A DNA stretch of 64,000 nt from Hydrangea macrophylla (GCA_033977485.1 CM066994.1:45099155-45163154); one strand, 5' to 3'; positions 47,333 to 59,268 are shown, numbered from the stretch's first letter. Notes: generated from the letters alone by a model not told the origin. A program made the numbers and translations.

Positions 47333-49574
47333 TGCTCACGTAATGTTTGTGTAATTGTCCAATCGAGGGATTTGTTTACTTTTCTTGTTCTTATGGTCAG
47401 GTTGATTCATGAACTTTGTGAACATTTGTGGCATTTTATTATAATAATAAGAGTTATGGGATGTTGTCCCATAAAAAACTATTGGAATCAGTGACAAGAT
47501 CATGTGGGTATCCTAAACCTGTGACTGTGTGCACCAGTCCACATTTCTTGTCATTTTGTAGTTGGATAAATTTTTTTAGCGAAAATTGTGCATTTTTCAG
47601 ATAACAATAATCTGGATGAAAAATGTGTACATATACACATATGTGTATGTCAGTGCCATTATATTTAAAAAGACAGTATGACATATGCTAAAAATAGTTA
47701 AAACTTTGCAATTTTACAATCTAATGGCTGTGATATTACTTTTATTTATTGATTTTTGAAAGGAAGTAGTGCAAAGAGAGTGACATCCGATAAAAACGTC
47801 CATAATTTTGAGATTCTTTGGTTGATTTATTAAAATGTTACTGTCTTTACCTGGACAGTAACATAAAACACATCATTAATATATGCTAAATGGCCATAAT
47901 TTTGCGATTCATTGGTCGATTTGTGGAAACATGCTATCTATAACGACATGTTACTGACTTTGACGATGTCCAGTAACATCTTGTGCAGTATTGCAAAGAC
48001 AGTATCATGCCACTGTCTTTACTTAGGCAGCACCATAAAAACAATATCATATATTACTGTTTTTTTATTCAATACAATGTTGCTAATCTTTAATGGTATG
48101 TTACTGTTTTTTACATGGGGATAGTTTTTAAAGACAGTAACATCTACTAAATAATCATAATTTTGCAACTTTTTGCAACAATGATGTTACTATCTTTGTA
48201 AAAATGTTTAGTTTTTGATACTATGTTACTATATTTACTTGGAAAGCATTATAAGGCAGTATCATCTAATAAAATAGCCATAATTGTGCAATTATATGGC
48301 TAATTTGAAAAAATGTTACTGTCGACAGTATTATGTTACTGTCTTTACCTGTGCAGCATTTAAAGACAGTAACATGTTCTAAAATGACCATAACTTTGCG
48401 ATTCTGTAACCGCCTTGGATGCTTTTTTTCAAAATTTTTTTTGGAGTAATTTTTTGAGATCTATGCAATGGAAGTGTCAGTTTAAAAAAAAAATTTGTTG
48501 ATATCTGTTTCTGGGCTGCGAAATTTTTTATTTTTTATTTTATTATTATTTTTTTTTAATAGAAGAATTTTATAGGCTCTATGGATCTTGTTTTGTAGAT
48601 CACGGATATATAAATTTTATCGAAAACTGATTTGTAGTTTGAAAGTTATGGCGTTTTAAAGATTGAAAAATAAATAAAAATAAATAAATCAAAACATGTT
48701 TTGGGATGTGTGCAAGTTAGTGCAGATTGCGTTGCAGGTCATTTTTGTCCAAAAAAAATGTAAGGGACTTTTGGCTTCAAATAAAAAACGCATGGACTCA
48801 TTTTCTATTTTGAACCAAAATAGGGACCTATGGCCAGTTGTCCCCTAAAAAAATAAGGAAAAAATGCATTCCATAATAAAAGGAAAAATAATTTATTTCA
48901 TTATAAGGATATGCTTACAAAAGTTTGACTTCTAATTTAAATATTATCAGTTCAATTATATTGTTTGTCATAACTTAACACTATTTTGTGGGAAAATAAT
49001 CTAGAAATTTAATGTCAAATTCCCCATCAGGAAAGTTATTGGTTAAAGCCTTATAAGTTAAAGGGCACGACCAAAATATTTTTGGTAAAAGGTCCATCAA
49101 TCCAAGTTTTTTTTGTTAAAGTAGAACCACTCTAAAAAAAATTCCGACGAGTTGTAAAATTTCACTAAACTTTCAAAATAAAAATCCCGACGAGTTGTGA
49201 CTTTTCACTAAAAAAGTTTATTGAAATTTGAGAACTCGTTGGAATTTTTGTCCAATTTTATATGTAAGGAGTCCTTTCACTAAAAAAATTAAATTTTTGG
49301 TTGAAACTAATGCTTAAAAAGTACTCTAAAATGGTAAAAAAAAAAAAAATCCCAATTACCCAAAAAAAAAAGGGAAAATTGGTGAAAAGGTCATTAAAAG
49401 GATCTTTATTGGGATTAAAGACAATTTAAAATACACATTGGAAATAAGTTCTGCCAGAAAAAGAATAAATAAATAAATAAATAAAAACCGCATATACCCT
49501 TGCCACACGCGCACATGCGCTTGACCCATGCCTGCCCAAGCGTCCATGCGCCTCACCCGCAAGCTTTTTCTTCC
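47333..49574. other. AT-rich host region with degenerate internal repeats
   Basis: No gene is recognised. The stretch 47690-48425 carries repeated blocks around 'gttactgtctttacctgg' and 'ggccataattttgcgattc' at intervals of about 80-160 bp, including inverted copies (GTAAAGACAGTAAC). The stretch 48740-48850 has a block reading 'gggacttttggcttcaaata' to 'ccagttgtcccc' that looks like one terminus of an unidentified DNA transposon. Short 'cccgacgagttgtgac' repeats lie near 49140-49200. Confidence 0.55.
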
Positions 49575-49789
49575 CAGATTGCTTGCACCATGCGAGTATT
49601 ATACCATATAATTTTTAATTTCGAAAAAATATTTTTAAATTTTAAACCTCCATAACTTTTGTTCTACAACTCCATTTTTTGTAAATTTTATACAGTTGGA
49701 ATCGTGTCAACGAGAGCTACAAAACTAGTACCATTGTTGATATATTTTGAGCAAAAAAAAAATTCAAATTGTTACATTCATCAATAATA

Positions 49790-51400
49790 AGTGAAATTTT
49801 ATTTAATATTAAGTGAAATTTCACTGAATATATAAAATGTTAAGTGAAATTTCACTTGACTGCATATTATGTCCTGCTCTTCACTACTTATTATGTCTCC
49901 CTAACTTCGAATTTATGCACACAATAAAACTTGGAAGTGCAGTTCCATCACTTGAACAATGACTGGATGATCTCAATGTCTATAATAGCATTATAAAAAC
50001 TAAGAAATTTATCATCTCATAGTTCGAAAATAAGTGGTACTTGTGAGTTGTGGTCCAGTTAACATTTTTAATACAAGAAATTTGAGACATATTTTGTATT
50101 AACGGCCCATATTTTACTGAGTCATACTTAATATATATAAATATTAAGTGAAATTTCACTTGACATACATAAATAGATTAAGTGAAGTTTCACCCAATTT
50201 GGGTTCATGGCGGTTGGCTTAGGGTATTTTGAGACACTCATGTCATGCTCTAGTAGTAGTACTAGCAGTGAAATGAACAGCGAAGAGAAGGCATTAGCAG
50301 GAATTTCACCTCAGTTGGTTAGGATGTCCATTGGGACATTGGAGCAGCAATGGACCCAGTTTGAAAAGACACTTTATAGATTGCAGGATTTAACTTTACT
50401 CCACAAGATCCTTACTAGATGAACTAACTACCAACTAAATCTTACTCAACTCGATCTTATGTTTCTTCTTCTTGTGATCATAGCATCTGATGGTCTAGTT
50501 CAACTTTACTATATAAATATTAACTGATATTTCAACCTCCATAAATATTAAGTGATCGTAGCATTTAATGGTCCAATTCAAGTTTACAATATAAATATTA
50601 ATTGCATGACCAGTTCACCTCCATAAATATTACGTGAAATTGTACTTAATATTTTATTTACTCACTCCTTAAGCATATTGCAATATTTGAAGAAAAAGAA
50701 ACACTCAGCACAAAAGATACCCCCTTTAGGTGACATACGTTCATTTCCATTGAGTCCTTTGAACGGCCAAGAGTCTCAATATCAAGAGATCAAGAGAGAG
50801 AGAGAGGGAGAGAGAGAGAGAGCACATGGCCCTAAAAAATTGAAATTGAAATTTCATATATGCAAAAATTAAAATTCACTTATTATTCATATATGTAAAA
50901 ATTTCACATTATAAGTGATAAGTGAAATTTCATTTATTATTTATATATGTAAAAATTTCACTTATTATTCATATATGTAAAAATTTCACATTATAAGTTA
51001 TAAGTGAAATTTCACTAGTTCATATATGTAAAAATTGAACTTAGGGCTTTTCTGAAAGGAGCTTTTAAAACTCTAGAATGGAGCTTTTAAAGGCTCAAGG
51101 TTGCTTTTTGACTTCATGATGGTTTTTTTGAATAGTAATGTGCCACTTGTACAAAATATCCATCAACTTAATAATAAATTTCATAAGCTACTTTTAAAAA
51201 CCGCGTGGGGGCGAAACTAACCCCTAATCTATACTTAAAGCATTTGCGACCCTGCTCAATTTGTCCCTTTTTAAACTAAGAAATCTCACAATATAGAAGA
51301 TTTCAACTTCCACAAATATTAAGTAAAATTTCACTTAATATTTCATGTACTCAATGAAATTTCAAATTTCACTTAATAAGTGAAATTTCACTTATTATTC
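49790..51400. repeat. Palindromic 'aagtgaaatttcactt' repeats
   Basis: Many copies of AAGTGAAATTTCACTT and partial versions, often next to 'ataaatatt' or 'catatatgtaaaa', lie on both sides of the gene fragment. Each copy is self-complementary. A GA microsatellite lies at 50790-50822. Confidence 0.85.
50192..50422 (+). pseudogene. Methionine gamma-lyase C-terminal fragment
   Basis: The frame reads TQFGFMAVGLGYFETLMSCS, then STSSEMNSEEKALAGISP, LVRMSIG and TLEQQWTQFEK. This is the characteristic C-terminus of plant methionine gamma-lyase, a cytosolic PLP enzyme that breaks methionine into methanethiol, 2-oxobutyrate and ammonia. Family members have about three more residues between MSIG and TLEQ, so a small in-frame deletion is present. 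The catalytic lysine and all N-terminal parts are missing. Homology ends near 50377; the last residues (RLQDLTLLHKILTR) run into non-homologous sequence. It lies inside a foldback element and is probably a captured, non-functional fragment. Confidence 0.85.
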
Positions 51401-51692
51401 ATATATGTAAAAACTTGAATTTTTGTTTTTGCTCAAAACATATCAACAATGGTACTAATTTTGTATATCTCGTCGACACGATTCCAACTGTATAAAATTT
51501 GCAAAAAATTGAGTTGTTGATCAAAAGTTATGGAGGTTTAAATTTTAAAAATATTTTTCGAAATAAGAAATTATATGGTACAATGCTCACACCATGTGAG
51601 CGGCTTGGGAGACAATTCGCGTGTGGACGCGTAAGAGGCTTTTGACTTGGCGCTAGGGGACGTTTGACTTGGTTATTTTGCAATTCCTTTAA

Positions 51693-52294
51693 GGCTCCGT
51701 TTGGTTTGCATGGAAAAGAATGTATACAAGTAAATAGATTCCAGGAAATCAGAATCCTTGAAAAGGAATCTATTTTACATTCCATTATATTATTTGGGTA
51801 AATAATGAATATGATGATGGAAACAGGATAGATTCAAATTCATATGTTTGGTTTATGATAATTTAGTTGGAAATTGAAACAATATTTAAATAAGTAAACT
51901 AAAGTCTCCGATATATTTACCACACATATATAAACGTATATATATTTACATATATTAATCAATAAGATCACAAAATTGAAACATAATAAAATCAAAATTT
52001 TTAAATATAACTTAAATCAAAATTTTCAAAATAATTAGATAAGGTCAAAAGATAATGATCAAGTTGGTTGAAAATCTCTAATGTTTTGCTTTTTTTCTCA
52101 ATTCTTCAGGAAATGAATTTCATTACCACCTCTAGATAAGGAATTAGCTTCCTTATTTTTCTAAGAAACTACTTTCATTTGGAATTAATTCCAATATGGA
52201 TTCCAAACCACTTAAATGCACCAAACATAAAAAAGTGATTCTAGGGAATGAGTTTCCTCTGTTGGATTCCTCTCCGTGCAAACCAAACGAGGCC
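51693..52294. mobile_element. PIF/Harbinger-type MITE (Tourist-like)
   Basis: The termini GGCTCCGTTTGGTTTGCATGG and its near-complement ending GCAAACCAAACGAGGCC form inverted repeats. TAA flanks both sides (51690-51692 and 52295-52297). GGCCTCGTTTGG-type ends with TAA duplications are typical of Tourist/Harbinger. It is 602 bp with no coding capacity. Confidence 0.88.
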
Positions 52295-52519
52295 TAAGGA
52301 TAATTTGGTCATATGGAAAGAGTAAAATGGACTTGAAAAGTGATATTTTAATATTATGAATGTAGGTTAAAAATGGTTTTAGACTTTTGTCCTTACAGAG
52401 TTTGTTATTAATGAACTGTTTTTTAATCCAAATATGCCAAACCTCCCAAAAAAATTATTTGTGGTGCACGGGCTCACATCTTGTGAAGATTTAAAACCAA
52501 GTTCAGCTTGGGAATTTTT

Positions 52520-52640
52520 TTGTGGTATATTGATGGTTGGCTCCGTAAATCTAGATCGGTTTGTTATTGGGTTTACGAAAATGGGCTTTTAATGGATCTA
52601 GAGCCCGGCAATTATTTTTTTTGAATTTAATACTCGGGTT
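52520..52640. repeat. Dispersed repeat copy 1
   Basis: The blocks 'attgatggttggctcc', 'tttgttattgggttt' and 'atgggcttttaatggatcta' match 54677-54780 in the same order. The family is not recognised. Confidence 0.75.
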
Positions 52641-53982
52641 GTGTGAGGAAGGTGATCTTGGCTTGGCACAAACCCAGCACATGTACAAACTCTAAAAGTC
52701 ATTAGACATGACAATACAGGATTAGGTTCAAAAGTAGCGTGGTTTATCAGTTATGCAATTTTTTTAATGGGAGGTTGTGGGTTCGAGCCTCTTTAGCAGG
52801 AGGTGATCAAGGTAGACAATTTCTTTAAAGTGGGATCTGGCCCCGCCTTGTGTGTGCGTGTGTTACTAATATCTAGGTTACTAACCCCGACCATGTCATA
52901 GAGTCGGTTAGTGTTCTGAGACACTGCCCAAAAAACCAAAAAAAAATTTCGTTATGCAATTTTTATAAATTGAAGGGTATGGTGGATTGAATGTATATAT
53001 TTCACTCTTGTTTCTACTTGTTTTGACAAAGAGACAAATCTTTGTTTTGGATTTTAGTCATTATATCTATTCATGGAATTAGTGATGATTCAATGGTTTT
53101 TACGTAGGAATCCTTGAATTTAGTGTATGGTTTTATTGAATTGAATAGCTTTCACAGGAATTCGTGATGAAACTATTATTTTTCTTTAAACTGATTTTTT
53201 GTCAAGTCAACATAACTCCGGTTAACATAAAAACTACATTGAAATTAAAGTGGGACTATGGCTCAACCATATCACATTTTAAGAATTTTCACACAGATTC
53301 CTTGATGTTTAGGGCCACTATAAGTCGGAAGGTGTGATTCGAACTTTGGCTTAACTATTTGTCAAACTCAATGAAAACTAAAACAGACCTCCTCTTATTG
53401 AACTCGACTCACTAGATGAAGCGCGAATTGCCTGATCTTGATCTTTCTTTTACGAAGCTTGATATACTTAACACCCATTTTTACTTTACTCTTTGTGGTT
53501 CAAAATTTGACACATAACCCAATATGGTTTGTGACTGAAAAGACATCGAGCGTCAAAATTAATGTAGTAAACATGTTTTATAATCCTATGGTTAGTTCCA
53601 TTCTGACTTTACCTCATGTGGTTCAAAAGTTGACATTTAACTCTTGTGACTGTGACAAAAATGAAGGCCATATTTGTCAATTCAAGTCAAAAGTTAATAC
53701 CATGAAAGTTGTGTTTAGGAAAAATTGGGATAAAATCGCACATTTTAAATGCTTCCTTCAAAAAATTCAGCCCATTTTTTTTTAAACTCATAAGGTCTAG
53801 AGTTTTTAATACTTTCTTGCCTAAAGTCTCTCATATTTTCTTTCCTTTTTTATGACAAAATTGACCCTAAAACATCAAGTCAACGTACTCTCCTCTCTCT
53901 CTCTCTCCATAGTGCGTGTATTTATAATATGTATATATATATCCACGAGTGGATAGGCGACATCAATAACAACCACCCACCA
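52641..53982. other. Host region, no gene recognised
   Basis: The stretch 52735-52945 has a 'gttgtgggttcgagcctc' box resembling a tRNA-derived SINE promoter but without a clear A box. The stretch 53455-53660 has two copies of '(c/t)tttacct(c/t)(a/t)tgtggttcaaaa' spaced about 140 bp apart. A 115-codon frame at 53438-53785 resembles no protein. Confidence 0.45.
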
Positions 53983-53984
53983 CG

Positions 53985-54026
<42 letters not shown>

Positions 54027-54078
54027 CTGTGTGTGTGTGTGTGTGTGTGTGTCTGTGTGTGTGTGTGTGTGTGTGTAC
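53983..54078. repeat. CT/GT compound microsatellite
   Basis: (CT)n at about 53989-54023 is followed by (GT)n at about 54027-54077. Confidence 0.95.
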
Positions 54079-54346
54079 ATATTGTGTACGTATATCTAGG
54101 GTGGATCATGATAGCAAAAGCAGAAACCACAGGTAGCAACCACCACCAGTGACGTTTATCATCGGAGATGGTGGTGCGACGATGATGATCATGGTGGCCA
54201 GAGATGGTGATGCTTGAGGGTGACGATGGTGGTCGCGGTGGTTGCTGGAGATGGAGAGAGTGAACATAACGTGAGAAGAGAGGAGAAAGAGTGTTTGTGT
54301 TGACTTGATAGTTTTGAGGTGCAATTTTGTCACCAATTTTTTTATA

Positions 54347-54377
<31 letters not shown>

Positions 54378-54676
54378 CCTTAGGAGGTTAAAAAATATGG
54401 GCTAGACTTTTTGAAGGAAGCGATCAAACAAACTAGAGGAGCTTTAGCCAAATATTTCCGAAGCTATCAAAATACTAACATTGTCCAAAAAAATTATGGA
54501 GGACCTTAGGAATTAAAGAAAAATTAGTTAGACTTAAATAACTAAAAGCATGACACTTAAGTCCTCGCATGAGACCTTATAGCAAACGATAAAAATAAAT
54601 AAAATTAAAACATGTGCCCAAAAACCTTACACCAAGTAGCCCAAGATTATTAAGTTCCAATAGTGGGTCAGGGCAA
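54079..54676. other. Host region, no gene recognised
   Basis: The stretch 54100-54260 is rich in GATGGTGG-type triplets, with a His/Ser-rich minus-strand frame that looks like low-complexity chance. An (AT)n run lies at 54354-54376. Confidence 0.5.
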
Positions 54677-54780
54677 GTTTTGTGGTTCATTGATGGTCGG
54701 CTCCTTTGAAAATAGATAAGTTTGTTATTATAAATGGGCTTTTAATGGATCTATAGCCAGTTAAAACTTTGTGAATTTTT
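54677..54780. repeat. Dispersed repeat copy 2
   Basis: It matches 52520-52640 with substitutions and a small deletion. T2 inserted just to its right. Confidence 0.75.
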
Positions 54781-54786
54781 AAAGGG

Positions 54787-55427
54787 TGATGCGTACAAAA
54801 AAAATCAACTAATGAGAGCGAAGCTCTGAGGCCACACCAAAGAACAACAAAACACCGAGGGGCTAGTCATCTGATTTCCAGGGACGAGGCCGGCAGATCC
54901 CGACCTGTATATCTGGTCTAGCAGGTCCCGACCTACGGTCAAGACTATCACTTAAGCACGACTCGCCACAGGCACAGCTCAGTTAGGCCCCAGAACGTGC
55001 TACAGAACCTTCCAGATAGTTTCTTACGTCAGCTAGAACACTAATAGTTTCCTAATCTCATTAGGAAATTCACACAGATTATGCCAATCAGATTATATTA
55101 CCTTAAAATATAATTTCCATGTATGAGGAGGTCCCTTACATGCATCAAAGAGGCCCCTCACTTCCTATAGAAAGGGATCATCTTCTACGCAATACAAAGA
55201 ACACCTTCGTTCTACTTGCTCGGCTGATCTTTGGTAGCTCCAGACCGCTGTTGGTTCACCAAAGGTCACTAATCACTTGTTCACCAAAGGTCACTGATCA
55301 CTTTACAGTATAGTAAAAGTGCTAAGACACACCCGTGGACGTCGGTCTCTTCATTAATACAGCCGAACCACATATAAATCTTCTCGTGTTTTCTTTTCTT
55401 ACCTTATACCAAAAATAGGCATCATCA
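54787..55427 (+). repeat. T2 5' LTR
   Basis: It shares 'cacacccgtggacgtcggt', 'cttcattaata' and 'ccgaaccacat' with the T1 and T3 LTRs, plus identical ends. The rest has diverged strongly. Confidence 0.88.
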
Positions 55428-55429
55428 GT

Positions 55430-55447
55430 TTGGCGCCATTTGTAGGA
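55430..55447 (+). other. T2 primer-binding site
   Basis: 'ttggcgccatttgtagga' follows the LTR; it is a diverged version of the T1/T3 site. Confidence 0.75.
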
Positions 55448-55490
55448 AATGACAGTTTTCCGAAAACAAATCTCTTAATTTATCACCATG

Positions 55491-58412
55491 TGTAGACACC
55501 CCAATTTTGACGGACCGTCGAATTTAGGAGAGCGTCACCTCCGCGTCCAATGATGACAATGACCGAAAAATTTGAAGTATTCCAAGCTCTTCAGAAAATC
55601 TCCAAAACGCGATAAAATTTCACAGAAGAAGGAGAAATACCAGGTATTTAGGAGATTTCAGGTATAAGACATGATTTTTGGAAAGGATCTTCAAAAATAA
55701 TTTGTTTCAAAAAGGGGGAAGTCCTAAAAAGGGGAATCTCAGCTAAAAACGGCACACGGCAGAATTCTGCGGCACTCATTGAGTGCTGCGCGGCAGTCAG
55801 AGAGTGCCGCTCCGGCGTTCACCAAGTGCCGCCGCAGATTTCTGACTGCCGTTCACTTTTTAAGTCTGTATTTTGCAGTGCAATACGTATGCGTATGCGA
55901 ATAAGAACAAAAAACTGATAAAGTAAGACTGACAAAAATGCGGCAAACAATTAAATGCCGCGGCAGTTGATGAGAGCCGCGCGGCATTCACGAAGTGCCG
56001 CAACGGCTGTCGTTGAGTGCCGCAGCGGCAGTCACGGACTGCCGCGACAGTCTCTGGACTGCCGCGCTGGGCAGCAGTCTGTCTAATTTCAGAAAGTACA
56101 CATTGTACCACCAAATGAGAGAATTACATCTGTTTTTTGCTCCGAAATTCACCAAAAATACCTGGTAATTTTGCCTATAAAAGAGGAGGGATCTTCCTTG
56201 GAAGAGGAGGACCAAGAGAAAGGCATTGGGAGGGAGAATACATGCAAAAACACTTCCATTACACTAATATTTTAGAGAGAAAAGAGAGTGTTTAGAGAAT
56301 TAGAGAGAAGAGCTTGGAAGATCTTCAAAGAAAAGAAAACTTTGAGGATAATTTGGAGGTGATCCTCTAAACCACAAGTCATTTATTTGCATGCTTTCAC
56401 TTTAAAAATCATTAATCCTCAAATTACTTTGTTTCCTTTTGTTCATCTTCTTTTGCTAAACATACTTCTTCCTTGAGACTCTTGGAGATTTTTAATATCT
56501 TTCTTGGTCTCTTGAGCATGATCCTTTGAATCCCATGTGAGCTTATGCTTTACATGGAATTCAAGGTTTGATCATCATTTTTATCTTATAAACAAGTAGA
56601 TGGACCTAAGCCCATACTCATGACTTAGGTCCTCTAGCTTGGTGTTTCATGGAATCCTTTCCATATTCCTTTGAGGCTTTTAAGTATTAGTCATGTCTTC
56701 ACCTCCAAATGACCACCAAATGGTAGGAGAAGGTGATTTGAAGTCTAAGCCCATTTCCATGGTTTAGACTCCTTGTCTTGAGATTTCATGAAGTCTACCC
56801 ATACTTCATTTGAATTCTACAAACATAAAGATTTTTAGCCTCCAATGACCATCAAATGGTAGGAGAAAATAGTATAGTTAAGCCCAACTTCATGGTTTAA
56901 TAGTTGGGGTTAGCAAATAAATGTTGAACTTAAAAAATGAAAACAGTGAGTTCACAAGCTGTTTTTGATCAAAGATTTTTAGTTCAAAATCTAACCGTTA
57001 AAATCAAGTAAAACCAACGGGAAAGTGTCAATAACACATTGTTCTACCACTGTGATTTTTGGTTTAAGATGGTTTCACGTTTAGAATGGTTTGATCATGG
57101 GTTTTGTGAAGCAACAATAATCTGTCCAGAATTTCAGAATAGTTTCAGAACAGCAACACTCTTTTGAAATAATTAAATCAGAGTTCTAACAAAGTTTCTG
57201 TGATCCAAAATAATTGTTTCCAAGACGATTAATGTGTTAGGAAGTCACCCTAAAAAGAACAAAGCAATTCTGATTTTTTCACTATTTTTAATAAATCGTA
57301 CAAGAATTCTGGACAGGAGATTGTAAGATGCTGAGTGATGTCTAGTGTTTTCCATATTCCCGGAGATCTAACCGTTGAAACTTTGATTTTCTTTTTGATT
57401 TGGAAACTAGACTCACAGAGGCATTTTGTGTCCAAAATTCATCAACATCAAACCACAAGAGACGTGCTTTTTATTTTCTTAAAGGTCTGGTCTGCTCTCT
57501 GCAATTTTCAGAGTTTTATGACACACTTGACCAATTTTGTTAATAATGGGTCAAAAGGTTTTCCTATAACTTAGGGCTTAAACCATGCTTCAATAATGAT
57601 TAGTTGAGCTTGAATTCAAAATTTAAGAGTATTTCATGGTTTGTTCTTGCCTATGTACATATTCATCCATATGATTTGATACTTGTAAATTAGGATTTAT
57701 TTGCTTTGGATCTAATTACATTAGATAGATTTAAGCTAGAAACTTAGGATTGATATTTCTAACATCATATTTTGCACATCATGTGAACTAACCCCTTGTT
57801 TTGTAGCGCTATTAAGGTACGATTTCTCAATCCCTCTCTAATTTATTAAATTCATTGATTTTATTTGATTTTCAACTTAATGCGCGACACCTTAGAATTA
57901 AGATTTGTCTTATGTGTATATATGGATTAGAGACTCTTTTCCTAGGTTTTATTTAATCGCATGCATTGCATGTTTAATATTCGCGGCCGGATCCCGGGTA
58001 AGCTCTCTTGTTCCCTATTGCATATCATGTTGCTTGCTATTTGAATTACGTGGCTTATGAATGATATTTTGTCAATTGCAATTTTACACCCCTTTGGACA
58101 TGCTTTTTGTGATGTATATGTATATATGTATTAGTTGAGGACATGCTTAGATTATTAAATTCGATTAAAAGGATGTTGAGTAGAGGCCTATCGCAAGATA
58201 GGATGAGAGAGGGTGCTTTAGTCCGACGGGCTCCTTCCTCTCTCATTCCATAATCCCCGGACCTAGTTAATCTTTGGTTTCGCAAAAGATCAGTTTGCTT
58301 TAAAAATGGTTTCTTAATTTTTCCTTTTAAAAATTAAGTGGCGACTCATTTGTTTTGAATTTGGAATCTCAAAAAAGAAAAGCTGTGGGTAAGTCAACCT
58401 GCGATATTCACA
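55491..58412 (+). repeat. G2 5' LTR
   Basis: It is 2922 bp long. A tract at 55740-56065 is packed with 'gagtgccgc' and 'gcggcagtc' units, comparable to 'agtgccgcggcggcact' in the G1 LTR. Near 58180-58260 it has a hairpin-like 'cctatcgcaagatagg'. It ends ATATTCACA before the primer site. Short reading frames are not supported as genes. Confidence 0.85.
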
Positions 58413-58435
58413 ATCTGGCGACTCTGCTGGGGATC
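58413..58435 (+). other. G2 primer-binding site
   Basis: 'tctggcgactctgctgggga' is identical to the G1 site (minus strand 39586-39567). Confidence 0.88.
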
Positions 58436-58755
58436 GAACCCAGAATCTCTGGTTTCGCAGACCAGAATTCTGATTTTGGGTTCACTTGAGGATTAGACTT
58501 GAAAAACATCCTTTTAATCGAATGAATTAATCTTTGCGTGCCTGTTGCATTTCACTTGCATGTCCAGCCAGTCGATTGCACGGGACTATGACCTTGGAGG
58601 CTCGGGGCAACCCGGTCGGTCAAGTCATCATGGGACTGTGTGATCACCCTTGATCTCGTACCATGATTTGGTATATGAAGCATCCAATCGGGTGTGTGTC
58701 AAGGGTCCCTTATTTGACCAAAACCCAGCCTTTGCACGGAAGTTTCTATAGAACC

Positions 58756-59252
58756 TGATGATGCCAAAAATTGGTAAGAGTAAAGTAGAGCAATTTAATG
58801 AGAGAGAGAGAGAGAGTGAGAGACTATTTTTTGTATGTGGTTCGGCCCTGTTAATGAAGGTACCTACGTCCACGGGTGTGTCTGAGCACGTTCACTAGCA
58901 GATCACCGGCGGGCCTGGTGAGCCAACAAAGAGGGGCGGCACTACCAGTAATACCGGTCGGGTGTATGCATATAATGGTGAATTATAGAGGCGCTGTGTA
59001 GACTACAGAATTGTCGGCCCCTTCAATGGGGGGTGAGAGGTCTCTTTTATAGATGTAAGAGACCTACTCATACATGGATAAGGAAATATAATCCTATTGA
59101 TATAGATTGACATTAATCAAGTAGGTTTCCTAATTGTATTAGGATTGATTGTCATTAATTGTGGGAGTTTCCTAATTGGATTAGGAAACAGTTGCACTTT
59201 CCATTAGTCTTCCAAACTGAGTAGGAAACTGCCCATAATTTTGGGTGTATCA
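58756..59252 (-). repeat. T3 LTR, first copy
   Basis: It is 497 bp; read on its own strand it starts TGATACACCC and ends GGCATCATCA. It has a TATAAAAGAGA promoter box at 59051-59041 and a (GA)n run at 58800-58815. Confidence 0.93.
59041..59051 (-). promoter_or_regulatory. T3 LTR TATA box
   Basis: TATAAAAGAGA on the minus strand sits in the same LTR position as in T1. A second copy lies at 62142-62152. Confidence 0.6.
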
Positions 59253-59268
59253 GCTGCCCCCCATTTCC
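59253..59268 (-). other. T3 polypurine tract
   Basis: GGAAATGGGGGGCAGC on the minus strand abuts the LTR start. It is repeated at 62354-62369. Confidence 0.85.

Larger units (their letters stand above)
49575..51610. mobile_element. Foldback DNA element carrying a gene fragment (Pack-type)
   Basis: Arms of about 200 bp, 49580-49785 and 51400-51605, are inverted copies with about 85-90 percent match by eye. Both contain ACCATATAATTT, AAACCTCCATAACTTTTG, TTTTATACAGTTGGAATCGT and GTACCATTGTTGATAT. Between them lie many palindromic 'aagtgaaatttcactt' units and a methionine gamma-lyase fragment. Long inverted repeats plus a captured gene piece suggest a Mutator-like or foldback element. Its outer ends and target duplication are not resolved, and the right side adjoins a Harbinger MITE. 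Confidence 0.75.
54787..55490 (+). mobile_element. T2: 5' end of a Tat-lineage element, cut by G2
   Basis: The LTR at 54787-55427 (641 bp; TGATGCG to GGCATCATCA) is followed by the family primer site and a short leader, 'cttaatttatcaccatg', ending exactly at an ATG at 55488-55490. In T1 and T3 the Gag starts in the same leader context, so G2 was inserted right after the gag start codon. The left flank is AAGGG. The rest of T2 must lie beyond the window. Confidence 0.85.
55491..58755 (+). mobile_element. G2: 5' part of a giant-LTR element related to G1
   Basis: An LTR (55491-58412) begins TGTAGACACC like the G1 LTR read on its own strand. The same primer site as G1 follows. Only about 340 bp of internal leader is present before T3 interrupts at 58756. 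The left target copy would be CCATG (55486-55490); the right copy lies outside the window. Confidence 0.85.

Noticed and set aside
52735..52945. Possible SINE with 'gtgggttcgagcc' box
   Set aside because: Only the B-box-like motif is convincing; ends and duplication are missing.
54106..54336. His-rich minus-strand frame
   Set aside because: Low-complexity GATGGTGG-type sequence; no protein family recognised.
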